Assembly: GCA_964480725.1 (NCBI GenBank)
Contig: CAYZQO010000011.1
Coordinates: forward strand, 41,172 to 105,171
DNA length: 64,000 bases
Direction: 5' to 3'
Source of the DNA: JAFGBI01 sp964480725
GTDB lineage: Bacteria > Myxococcota_A > Polyangia > Polyangiales > Polyangiaceae
Part shown: positions 1 through 7,595 of the stretch, in pieces
Numbering within the stretch: the first letter of the stretch is position 1
Layout: every line of letters starts with the position of its first letter
Program-made: the position numbers and the translations under genes
Notes under the pieces: generated by a model
Databases searched by the model: none
Seen by the model: only the letters and a program-made list of their open reading frames with translations
Told to the model about the DNA's origin: nothing

Positions 1-57
1 GAGGTCCCCCGGAGGTTTTTCCGGCTAGCGCGGGCGGGTGGGCCTCCGGGCCCGTCG

Positions 58-1785
58 CTACTCGTCGCCCTCGAACGGGCCGAGATCCGGCGCCGAGCCG
101 CGGTAGGGCAGGCCCACGTCCACGCCCGCGTTGCGCAGATCGCTGCCCGATACCAGCCGCAGGGTGTCGATCTCCGGCAGGCTTCCGTCGCTCTTCCGCG
201 GCGACTTCAAGAGGGCCGCATCGACGCTGACGAAGTCGCCGTCCGTGGCCGACAGGCCGCCCTGCCAACTGTTGTTCGTGATGTCGGTGCTCGTCGCGGT
301 GAGTCCCCCGTTGGACCCGAGGGAGATCGTGTTCTTGATGGTGAGCGACGCGGCGATGTTGGTGGAGCTGAAGTTGATGTTGCTGCCGTTGCCGTGCGCC
401 GCACAGTTGAGAAGAGTGACGCTGCCGCGGTTGCTGTTGTGGTCGAAGCCGTCGTGGACGTTGCCGGCCGAGATGCACCGCTCGTAGACCGCGTGGTGGC
501 TCAGATCCTTGTCGTCGCTGCCACCGGTCTTGAAGCCGTTGCCGTCGCCAGCGCCCACGGTGCCGTCCCTCAGCTTGCCATTGTCGATGGCCCAGCAGTC
601 CTCGTAGGTCGTGGTGACACCGTCGGCGGGGCGAAGGTAACCGTCCCAGCCGTCGTCCAGGTTGTTCCAGGCGCGGCACCCGACGAACCGGTTGCCCGTG
701 CCGACATCCAGCTTGGCCGCGAAGCCGTCGGCGTTCTCGAGGCTGGAGTCCGCGTTGAAGTACGAGTCACAGTTCAGGACGAGGTTATGGGCGGCGCCGT
801 TGCCGAGCTGAAGCCCCGTGTCGGCGCACTCCGAGAAGGTCGAGAACTCGACGACGTTGTTCGAGCCGCTGACGAACATGCAGTTGTCGCCCGCCCCGAC
901 CAGGTCGAGCCCGTAGAGGTGCCAGTGGTCCCCGGACAGGCTGACCCCTCGGTTGCTAGAGCCCTCGGCCATGGACGAGAAATCGAGCCGCGGGCGGTCG
1001 GCATCGAGCGGGTAGGCGCGGAGCTCGAGGGGCGAGCCGTCGCTGCCGCTCTGGCTCAGGCCGACGGTGCTCCCCAGGGCGTAGGTCCCGCCGCGCAGGT
1101 AGATGGTCTGCCCGGCTTCGACCCGAGCGACGGCGTCCGCTAGCGTGGTCGGTTCGTCGAGGGTTCCCGCAGCGCCCGTGACGCCGTCCGGCGCGGCGAT
1201 CAGCGCGTCCGGATCCACGTCGACGGGGGGGGTCCCGCCCGTCCCCAGCTCGCCACCGGTGCCTGGCTCCCCGCCCGAGCCCGCTCCCCCAATCGGGACG
1301 GCGCCGCCCGTCTCCACGACGCCGCCCGTTTCTGGAGCGCCACCGGTCGCCTCGGCACCGCCGGTCGTCTCGTTGCCGCCCGTTTCGGCGGCACCGCCCG
1401 TCGCCACCGCGCCCCCGGTCAGTATGGCGCCGCCGGTCGCCACCCGGCCCCCGGTGGTCGCGGTGCCGCCCGTCGCTACCGCTCCCCCGGTCGGCGTGGT
1501 GCCGCCCGTCGCGGCGTTGCCGCCCGTCTCCGCGGCGCCGCCGGTCGGCAAGGCGCCGCCGGTCGCTTCGGCGGCCCCCCCCGTGCTCGATGGCAGGCCG
1601 CCGCCGGCCGCGCCGCCCGCTCCGTTGACTCCGCCAGAGCCCGCGACCGGACCACCCCCGACGCCGGAACCTCCGCCGAGCCCAGGTGAGGACCGGCCCC
1701 CGTCCTCACCATCACCGGAGCAGGCCAGCGACAGCAGGAGAGAAGAGATCAGAACGAGCCCTGACCGGAAGCGGCCATTGCGCAT
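58..1785 (-). CDS. PL9-like polysaccharide (pectate) lyase lipoprotein
   Basis: Predicted secreted or surface lipoprotein of 575 residues that should cleave uronic-acid polysaccharide by beta-elimination. The N-terminus is a signal peptide ending in SLAC (Cys22), a slightly degenerate lipobox. Residues about 30-187 are a low-complexity linker of repeated TGG units; residues about 195-575 are a right-handed beta-helix. Family 9 marks are visible: DDGWD at 377-381 (calcium-site aspartates of the Pel9A type) and GFKTGG with Lys419 at the position of the catalytic lysine. It lies 139 bases downstream of the GH30-like gene on the same strand, so the two probably act on the same plant cell-wall material. 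The start is the first ATG, directly before the signal peptide. The beta-helix call is firm; the exact substrate is inferred. Confidence 0.85.
   Translation of the reverse strand: MRNGRFRSGLVLISSLLLSLACSGDGEDGGRSSPGLGGGSGVGGGPVAGSGGVNGAGGAAGGGLPSSTGGAAEATGGALPTGGAAETGGNAATGGTTPTGGAVATGGTATTGGRVATGGAILTGGAVATGGAAETGGNETTGGAEATGGAPETGGVVETGGAVPIGGAGSGGEPGTGGELGTGGTPPVDVDPDALIAAPDGVTGAAGTLDEPTTLADAVARVEAGQTIYLRGGTYALGSTVGLSQSGSDGSPLELRAYPLDADRPRLDFSSMAEGSSNRGVSLSGDHWHLYGLDLVGAGDNCMFVSGSNNVVEFSTFSECADTGLQLGNGAAHNLVLNCDSYFNADSSLENADGFAAKLDVGTGNRFVGCRAWNNLDDGWDGYLRPADGVTTTYEDCWAIDNGKLRDGTVGAGDGNGFKTGGSDDKDLSHHAVYERCISAGNVHDGFDHNSNRGSVTLLNCAAHGNGSNINFSSTNIAASLTIKNTISLGSNGGLTATSTDITNNSWQGGLSATDGDFVSVDAALLKSPRKSDGSLPEIDTLRLVSGSDLRNAGVDVGLPYRGSAPDLGPFEGDE
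1228..1698 (-). repeat. Tandem coding repeat for a TGG-rich linker
   Basis: On the plus strand the motif gccgcccgtc and close variants recurs every 12-21 bases. It encodes about 17 Thr-Gly-Gly units spaced by three to five Ala/Glu/Val/Pro residues. It joins the lipid anchor to the catalytic beta-helix. Such linkers are common in Polyangia surface proteins, and copy number should vary between strains by slippage or recombination. Confidence 0.85.
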
Positions 1786-1924
1786 GCGTGAGTGATGCGG
1801 GAACGAGCTGCATTCATTTCGTCGGGCGCCGGAGCGAGCCTGATTCTCGTGGCGCTGCCAGGGTCCGGCGACTGAGCGCCGTGGGTCCCCAGGTACGAGC
1901 TCGAGCGCCGACCGCCGCCCGGGA

Positions 1925-3598
1925 TCACCGCTCGACGGTCACGGTAACGAGGGACTGGGCCGGCACGGTGACGATGCCCTCGGACGAGAGCTCGCCGAGA
2001 TCCGCGGAGCGCTCGACACCTCCCAGGACCGTGCGGCTCACGGCCGAAGCCGCGGGGGACTCCCCACCGACGTCGATCTGGGCCGCGACGCCGTTGTCCC
2101 CGGGGTTGGTGAGCACGATGACGAGCTCGTCGCCCGTGGGGGACAGCCACGCCGAGGCGTACAGGTCGTCCGTGTCGGAGTCGGCGGCCACGCGCACCCA
2201 ACCCGGCTCGACGTGCGCCGAGTAGTGGCACATCACGTGACGGGTGTCCCCGACGACGAAGTCGTCCTCGCTCAGCTTCACCAGCGATCCCTCGTCCGAC
2301 GCGGAGTCGGGGGGGACGGCCACGAAGCCGTTGTGGACGAAGACCGCCGCGCCTTCGACGGCGAGCGCAGCGTGCAGGAGCACCGCCGTCGTGAGGGGGT
2401 CCGCGAACATCTCCGACTGGAAGAGGGGGCGGTCGTACTGCTCCCCCAGCTCCCCGAACTCGGCCAGAGCGTCCAGATCGAGGTTGGTCAGGTCGACGCC
2501 GTAGAGGTGGTGCGCGAGTGCGTCCACGTCGGCGATGTCGAGCGCAGCGACGTACTCCGCCACCTCGTCGGGGCCGGTCGTCTCGGGCGCCACGATCCGG
2601 GGAACCGAGGCGAGACCGTCGAGCTCACCCTTGATCGCCTCGAGGGCCTCCGCGTAGCCCGGGTACCGGACCTCCACGTCCCCGGCGTCGGTCGTCACCG
2701 TCTCGGTCCCCTCGACGGGCAGGAAGCGACAAGCCTCGTTCGCGTCCCCCACGGGGGGGACCCAGTTCGGGTTGTTCTGAATGGAGATGTAGTCGGGCTC
2801 GACCCCCGCGACGACGTAGGCGTTGAGCGAGGCGCGCCAGTGGCTCGCGAGCCCAGCGTAGTCGAAGCTCCCGTCGGGCAGCGTCGTGAGGGTGCAGGTG
2901 TCCGGGTTCCCCTCGCAGTAGGTGGATCCGTTCGCCTTCAGCGCCGGCGGTGGACTGGCCGAGTTCAGGAGAATAGTGGGGCGCTCCCCCAGCCGCTCGG
3001 CCGCGGCCGCCACCAGCTCGGCGGTGCTCTCGAGCTCACCGTCGATCGACGCATACTGGTTGCGCAGTCGGAGCACGCTGAGACCGGTCCCGGAGAACAT
3101 GGCGTCGAGCACGGCGGCCTTGCGCGGGTGCTGCACGATCTGCTCGACCGAGTAGCCGACAGCCGCGCCGATGCCGACCAGGGCCTGGAACCGTTGCGAG
3201 TCGTCGAGGGTCACCTGAGCGGTCGGCGTCGGGTTCGGGGTGCACAGGCCCGCGACGCAGCTCGTCCCGGCGGCGCAGCCCTCCTCCGGGCAGCGCTCCA
3301 GGCACATCCCGAAGCTCTCCGGGGTGCTGCCCGCGCAGAGAGCGACCGCCCCCTCATCCGCGGCGGGGACGCACGACGCGCGCGACAGGCCGAGGCATCC
3401 CTCCTCGTCGCCGCAGCTTCGCGTGCAGGCCCCGCAGAGGCAGCGGAGATCGCCACAGTCCGCGTCGGACTCGCAGACGCGGAGCCAGTTGGTGAGCCCT
3501 CCCGTCTGCGGTCCCCCGCTGGACCCGCAGGCGGCCGCGAGCGTGGCGAACGCCACCGTGAGAGCGCGCATCGAATGCGCGACGAAGGTTCCCGTCAC
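1925..3598 (-). CDS. GH30-type glycoside hydrolase lipoprotein with altered acid/base residue
   Basis: Secreted lipoprotein of up to 557 residues. The signal peptide ends in LAAAC and is followed by a Cys-rich segment (about 40-120) of a kind frequent in myxobacterial exported proteins. The rest is a TIM barrel plus side beta domain resembling GH30 xylanases/glucuronoxylanases. The nucleophile strand reads FQSEMF with Glu396. The acid/base strand reads ISIQNNPNW, so the normal NEP glutamate is Asn276; the gene may encode a catalytically altered enzyme or a carbohydrate-binding pseudoenzyme. The GTG start at 3598 overlaps the upstream TGA stop (GTGA) and has GGAG ten bases upstream. An internal ATG at 3571 gives an equally good lipoprotein leader and could be the true start. 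Confidence 0.82.
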   Translation of the reverse strand: MTGTFVAHSMRALTVAFATLAAACGSSGGPQTGGLTNWLRVCESDADCGDLRCLCGACTRSCGDEEGCLGLSRASCVPAADEGAVALCAGSTPESFGMCLERCPEEGCAAGTSCVAGLCTPNPTPTAQVTLDDSQRFQALVGIGAAVGYSVEQIVQHPRKAAVLDAMFSGTGLSVLRLRNQYASIDGELESTAELVAAAAERLGERPTILLNSASPPPALKANGSTYCEGNPDTCTLTTLPDGSFDYAGLASHWRASLNAYVVAGVEPDYISIQNNPNWVPPVGDANEACRFLPVEGTETVTTDAGDVEVRYPGYAEALEAIKGELDGLASVPRIVAPETTGPDEVAEYVAALDIADVDALAHHLYGVDLTNLDLDALAEFGELGEQYDRPLFQSEMFADPLTTAVLLHAALAVEGAAVFVHNGFVAVPPDSASDEGSLVKLSEDDFVVGDTRHVMCHYSAHVEPGWVRVAADSDTDDLYASAWLSPTGDELVIVLTNPGDNGVAAQIDVGGESPAASAVSRTVLGGVERSADLGELSSEGIVTVPAQSLVTVTVER

Positions 3599-4590
3599 TC
3601 GCCCTGCTCCTCGTCGGTTCGGAACTGGCCGTAGTAGAACGTGATCTTGTAGGTGATCTCAAGGCCGCGAGCCCGGTTCTCGTCCTCCACGGCCTCCCAC
3701 AGCGCGGCGAGCTTCCGGCGCGTGTCGGCGAGGAGCTCCCTGACCTCCCGCTCCCGCGGGTGTCCCGGGCACAGATCGAAGGAAATCGTCGTCCCCCCCA
3801 CCTCGTCAGCGGGATTCGATCCGCGCAGACCGCTCCCCACCTTCGCCGCCAGCGCCGCGAGGACGGCCCGATGGTGATCGATCATCGCGGCTTCCCAGCC
3901 GGCCGAGTCGCCAACTGGGATGAGGCAGCGGTCCGTCGAGAAGGTCTCGCTGCCCGGGGCTCCCTCCGAGTGGACGCGCCCGTCGGCCACCAGGCCGCTC
4001 AGCGCCTGCTCCACGGCGGAGGGCGCCAGGGGAACGAGCGCCGCGACCTGCTCCTTGCGCAGCGGCCCCTCGCGACACACGTGGACCCACACCAGGGCCT
4101 CGTTGGCCTCGGGCGACCCGCCGACGCCGCCGACACCGAGCTCCTCGAGCTCCTCCGCGCTGGCGACACGGTAACCCGCCTGCCCGCCGTGCCCGCTGCG
4201 GCGAACGAGGCCGCTCTCGACCAGCTCGTCGAGGACGGCGCGGACGACCCCTTCCTCGTCGTCCGCGAAACGCTCCCGGATCTCGGCCCGGCTGGCCTGG
4301 TCGCGCTCGGCGAGGAAGGCGTGGAGCGCCCCCAACAGGGTGATCCCACGATGGGTCACCGACTCGCGCAGGCGCATCACCTTGCGTCGATACGACCGCA
4401 AGGTGAGCCCGAACAGATCGGCGATCACCCTCTCTCCGAGCTCCTGCCGCTCGAGCTCGCGAACCAAACCGCTGAGCACCTCGTCGGGGATGCGCGCGAG
4501 CGGTGAGCGGGCGCCCTCAGCGGTCGCGAGCTGCGCGATAAGGACGATGGACTGACGAACGATGGCGTCGATCACGAGCTGGGTGTTCAT
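3595..4590 (-). CDS. Winged-helix regulator-like protein
   Basis: A 331-residue soluble protein. The first third (LVRELERQELGERVIADLF and LTLRSYRRKVMRL) looks like a helix-turn-helix. The middle (about 110-230) contains two winged-helix-like segments, with phrases such as AVLDELVESGLVRRSG and ALSGLVADGRVHSEG. I recall similar proteins as recurrent in Polyangia but cannot name a characterised family. The chosen ATG at 4590 has GAGAGGAG about 12 bases upstream; the frame continues open upstream without coding character. Its stop overlaps the GTG of the GH30-like gene, so it may be co-translated with, and control, that carbohydrate module. That role is inference from position only. Confidence 0.7.
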   Translation of the reverse strand: MNTQLVIDAIVRQSIVLIAQLATAEGARSPLARIPDEVLSGLVRELERQELGERVIADLFGLTLRSYRRKVMRLRESVTHRGITLLGALHAFLAERDQASRAEIRERFADDEEGVVRAVLDELVESGLVRRSGHGGQAGYRVASAEELEELGVGGVGGSPEANEALVWVHVCREGPLRKEQVAALVPLAPSAVEQALSGLVADGRVHSEGAPGSETFSTDRCLIPVGDSAGWEAAMIDHHRAVLAALAAKVGSGLRGSNPADEVGGTTISFDLCPGHPREREVRELLADTRRKLAALWEAVEDENRARGLEITYKITFYYGQFRTDEEQGE

Positions 4591-4840
4591 GCGACGACGA
4601 CTCTCCTCTCGCGGCCAGATCGGGCAGGGAAACCCGAGGAAGGTGACGGAACGGGGCGCGGTGTCATGGCCCGCCCTGCCCCGCGTCCGCGGGGTCAGTG
4701 GGATCCTCACGGCCTCGGTCCCTGACACCGAGTGAGGTGAGTGGCGCGTGGAGCGCGTGGCACGGACACTTCATGTTCTCCCTCACGGTGGCACGTCGCG
4801 CCCAGTCCCCCCAGGGGCAAGCTGCCTCCCCCCTCCGCGA

Positions 4841-4880
4841 AAAAAAAGTTTCACCCACGGGGGGAGACGTCGCTCCCCCC
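4841..4880 (-). terminator. Hairpin with T8 tract, possible intrinsic terminator
   Basis: GGGGGGAG (4859-4866) and CTCCCCCC (4873-4880) form a perfect 8-bp stem with a 6-base loop. On the minus strand an uninterrupted T8 tract (4841-4848) follows after about ten bases. The tract is striking in such GC-rich DNA, but the gap between stem and T tract is longer than usual. Confidence 0.3.
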
Positions 4881-5395
4881 TCCGCTCGAGAGCACGAGCG
4901 CTGACGAAGTCAGAAACGCCTGGGCTGCGAGCCGCGACCCCTCTCTCCGCCCGATACTCTCGTGTGCTTCGGGCGTGTCTCGATGCTCACGAAGCGCACG
5001 GGAGCAACGATCCGATGGCCAACCGCATCGGCGCCCCCAAAACGCCCCCCGGTAGCGAAGGATGGTGTCGAAGGGAGCAGTGTGACCACATCTCACTTCA
5101 CGGCCTCACGGCTCGTAAGTGCGATGAGCCACAGCGCCCTCGCGCGTCTGGCGACCAATCCCCTGGCGCCGCGCACCGCGTTTGCCGAGGACGGACGCCC
5201 GCTCGCCATTACGGGGTGATGCAGGTGAAGGCACTCCAACGATGGCGTCCTTCGCGACGGGAGGACGACTGGCAGCGCCGATCCGACGCAGCACCACCGC
5301 GTCCGCTCGAGCATGGGGTCCCCCGCCGAACCCTCGCTGCTCCTCCGTCGGAGTGTCCTGGTAACCCCCGGGTCCCCGTCCCCGGCCGGTGATGC

Positions 5396-5401
5396 TACAC
5401 T
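5396..5401 (+). promoter_or_regulatory. Putative -10 element TACACT
   Basis: TACACT lies 27 bases before the ATG of the small Lrp-like gene and is preceded by TGC, like an extended -10 element. No convincing -35 box is seen. A GAGGG ribosome-binding site lies between it and the start. Confidence 0.35.
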
Positions 5402-5428
5402 CTGCCCCGCGTATTTCTCGAGGGCACC

Positions 5429-5716
5429 ATGGTAACGGCACTCGTCCTGCTCAACATCCAGCGTGACAAGATCCCCGATCTGGCCGAGCGCATCGCCGCC
5501 CTCGATGGCGTCACCGAGGTCTACTCGGTCAGCGGCCGGTACGACCTGGTGGCGCTGGTGCGGGTGCGCGATACGGAGGCGCTGGCGGACGTGGTGACCC
5601 GCAAGCTGCTCCGGGAGCCGGCCATCACTCACTCGGAGACGCTGATCGGGTTCCGCGCCTACTCGCGGTACGATCTCGACCACCTGTTCGGGCTCGGCGA
5701 TCCCGCGGCCGGATAA
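5429..5716 (+). CDS. Stand-alone Lrp/AsnC ligand-binding (RAM) domain protein
   Basis: A 95-residue protein that is only the alpha/beta ligand-binding domain of the Lrp/AsnC family, with no helix-turn-helix. It begins ALVLLNIQRDKI and carries the family pattern of Gly-Val-x-Glu-Val-Tyr followed by the SGRYDLVALV strand. In known cases such domains assemble as decamers and bind amino acids or modulate full-length Lrp proteins. A GAGGG site lies eight bases before the ATG. The neighbours give no hint of the ligand. Confidence 0.85.
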   Translation: MVTALVLLNIQRDKIPDLAERIAALDGVTEVYSVSGRYDLVALVRVRDTEALADVVTRKLLREPAITHSETLIGFRAYSRYDLDHLFGLGDPAAG

Positions 5717-5756
5717 CGGAGCCCCGCCGAGGGGCGGCAGCGCGCCGCAGCCGCCG

Positions 5757-7595
5757 TCACCACAGCCGCTCACCGAGTCCCGTCGCGCGCTCGCTTCGCC
5801 TCGCGACCGCGGCGCGCAGGCTCGGCTCGCTGCCGAACAGGGTCACCCGTGAACGCGCTCGGGTGATGGCGGTGTAGAGCAGCTCGCGGGTGAGCAGCGG
5901 CGAACCCGGCTCCGGGAGCACCACCGCGACCGCGTCGAGCTCCGATCCCTGGCTGCGGTGCACGCTCATCGCAAACGCCGTCTCGTGAGCGGGCAGCCGC
6001 GACGGCGAGAGCGCCCGTGGCGTGCCGTCGGCGCCGGCCAGCCACACACGCGCGGGCCGTTCGGGGTCCGGCGCCCAGGTCACGCCGACGTCACCGTTCC
6101 ACACGCCGAGCGCGGGGTCGTTCTCGACCACCAGGACCGGCCGCCGGTGATAGCTCGTGCCCCACGGACGGAGGCGACGGGTCGCGCCGAGCTCACGCTC
6201 GATCCGCACCACCAGCCCGGCGACCCCCTCCGGTCCACGGCGGTGCGCCGCGAGCACCCGAAACCGACCCAGCGCGATCGATGCCGCCGCCGGGTCGGCC
6301 GCCGCCAGGTAGGGCGCGTAGCCCTCGACGACCCGGCGCGCGAAGCCAGCGCCCGGCCCGAACGAAACCATCGGCACCAGCGCCACCGCGGGGTCGTCGC
6401 AGGCCGCCACCGCCGCGTCGCCGTCGCCGCCGAGGACAGCCGCGGCGAGGCGTCCGATCCCGCCGTGCTCCGCGAAGCGGTGGCTGACCGTGAGCTCCAC
6501 CAGCGAGTCCGCGAGCCCCCCCGGTCCGTCGCCCGCTCCCGGGAGGGGCTCGCCGAAGGTGCTGAGGGCCGCGCTCATGAGCCGCCCCGAGTACGGCGGG
6601 CGCGGTGTCGGTCCGGAGAGGTCCGCCAGCACCGCCCCGGCCTCCACACTGGCGAGTTGGTGGCGATCCCCGAGCAGGATCAGGCGCGCCGCGGGGAGCA
6701 CCGCGTCGAGGAGCCGACGCATCAGCCCGAGGTCAACCATCGACGCCTCGTCGACCACGACCAGATCGGCCGCGAGCGGCGCCGCGGTCGACCGCGACCT
6801 GCCGAGCCCCAGAGCCCGGTGGAGGGTGGCGGCCGAGTCCGGGATCGCGGCGAGCACCGCGGCGTCAACGGACAGGCGTCGCTTGGCGGCGACCACGGCT
6901 TCGGCGAGCCGCGCCGCCGCCTTCCCCGTGGGCGCGAGGAGGGCCACTCGCGGCGGCGGCCGGCCTCGCGCGAGTTCCTGCTCGATCACGAGCGCCACCA
7001 CACGGACGACGGTCGAGGTCTTTCCGGTGCCGGGTCCACCCGTGATCACGGTGAGCGGGCGGAGGGCGGCGATCTCGGCGGCGATCCGCTGCCAGTCGGG
7101 CGCGGTGGTCGGGCACGGGCCAAAAAGGCGAGCCAGGCTCGCTTGCGCCACGGAGGCCACGAGCGGCAATGGATCGGCGCTCGCCCGCGCACGGAGCGCG
7201 GCGGCGAGCACGCGCTCGTCCGTCCAGTGGCGGTAGAGATAGAGGCGGCCGTGGTCCAGCACGAGCGGCGCTGCGCGAGCGCCGTCGCTCACCAGGGCGC
7301 TCGCCTCGAGGATCGCGACGAGCGCGGGCGGCGCCGGGAGCTCCAAGGCGGGGACGAGCTCGCCCTCGTCGCGTGCGGCCGCCGTCCCGAGCGACTCCAC
7401 CGCAACGCAAGCGTGACCCTCCCGCGCCGCGCGGCTCACCAGCGCGGCCGCGAGCTTCACTGGCTCCGGCGTGCCGGGCACGATCTCGCCGAGCGCGCGG
7501 GCGAGGTGCGCGTCGAGCCCCCCGATGACGCCCGCATGCGCGAGCGCCCCGAGCCGGTCCGCGGCGGAGACGCCGGCGCCCGATCGCACGGTCAC
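5757..7595 (-). CDS. recD: RecBCD exodeoxyribonuclease V subunit alpha, RecD
   Basis: A 612-residue 5'-3' superfamily 1B helicase subunit of the RecBCD double-strand-break repair complex. Walker A is GGPGTGKTS (Lys192). The DEASMVD Walker B and GDRHQL motifs follow, and the C-terminal VHRSQGSE and AITRAR motifs are typical of RecD. I chose the GTG at 7595, which overlaps the recB stop as GTGA; longer starts would run inside recB. It is the last gene of recC-recB-recD, so stoichiometry is probably set by translational coupling. Confidence 0.95.
   Translation of the reverse strand: MTVRSGAGVSAADRLGALAHAGVIGGLDAHLARALGEIVPGTPEPVKLAAALVSRAAREGHACVAVESLGTAAARDEGELVPALELPAPPALVAILEASALVSDGARAAPLVLDHGRLYLYRHWTDERVLAAALRARASADPLPLVASVAQASLARLFGPCPTTAPDWQRIAAEIAALRPLTVITGGPGTGKTSTVVRVVALVIEQELARGRPPPRVALLAPTGKAAARLAEAVVAAKRRLSVDAAVLAAIPDSAATLHRALGLGRSRSTAAPLAADLVVVDEASMVDLGLMRRLLDAVLPAARLILLGDRHQLASVEAGAVLADLSGPTPRPPYSGRLMSAALSTFGEPLPGAGDGPGGLADSLVELTVSHRFAEHGGIGRLAAAVLGGDGDAAVAACDDPAVALVPMVSFGPGAGFARRVVEGYAPYLAAADPAAASIALGRFRVLAAHRRGPEGVAGLVVRIERELGATRRLRPWGTSYHRRPVLVVENDPALGVWNGDVGVTWAPDPERPARVWLAGADGTPRALSPSRLPAHETAFAMSVHRSQGSELDAVAVVLPEPGSPLLTRELLYTAITRARSRVTLFGSEPSLRAAVARRSERATGLGERLW

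Larger units (their letters stand above)
4591..5428. other. Intergenic stretch, 838 bases, no supported gene
   Basis: Several ORFs cross this stretch on both strands but none has a recognisable domain, a good start signal or consistent third-position bias. It holds an A8 tract next to a perfect hairpin (4841-4880) and, at its right end, the promoter of the small Lrp-like gene. It may contain a decayed gene or a regulatory RNA; I cannot tell. Confidence 0.5.

Noticed and set aside
1..57. Inverted repeat CCCGGAGG/CCTCCGGG after the PL9-like gene
   Set aside because: Eight pairs with a 27-base loop and no T tract on the relevant strand; not convincing as a terminator.
1228..1698. Regularly spaced short repeats resembling a CRISPR array
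   Set aside because: Units are imperfect and unequal, stay in one reading frame and encode TGG linkers; there are no unique spacers of constant length and no cas genes.
4748..5392. Possible 214-codon gene in the long gap before the Lrp-like gene
   Set aside because: No domain, no ribosome-binding site, Arg/Pro/Ser-rich composition, and competing frames of equal length in the same DNA.
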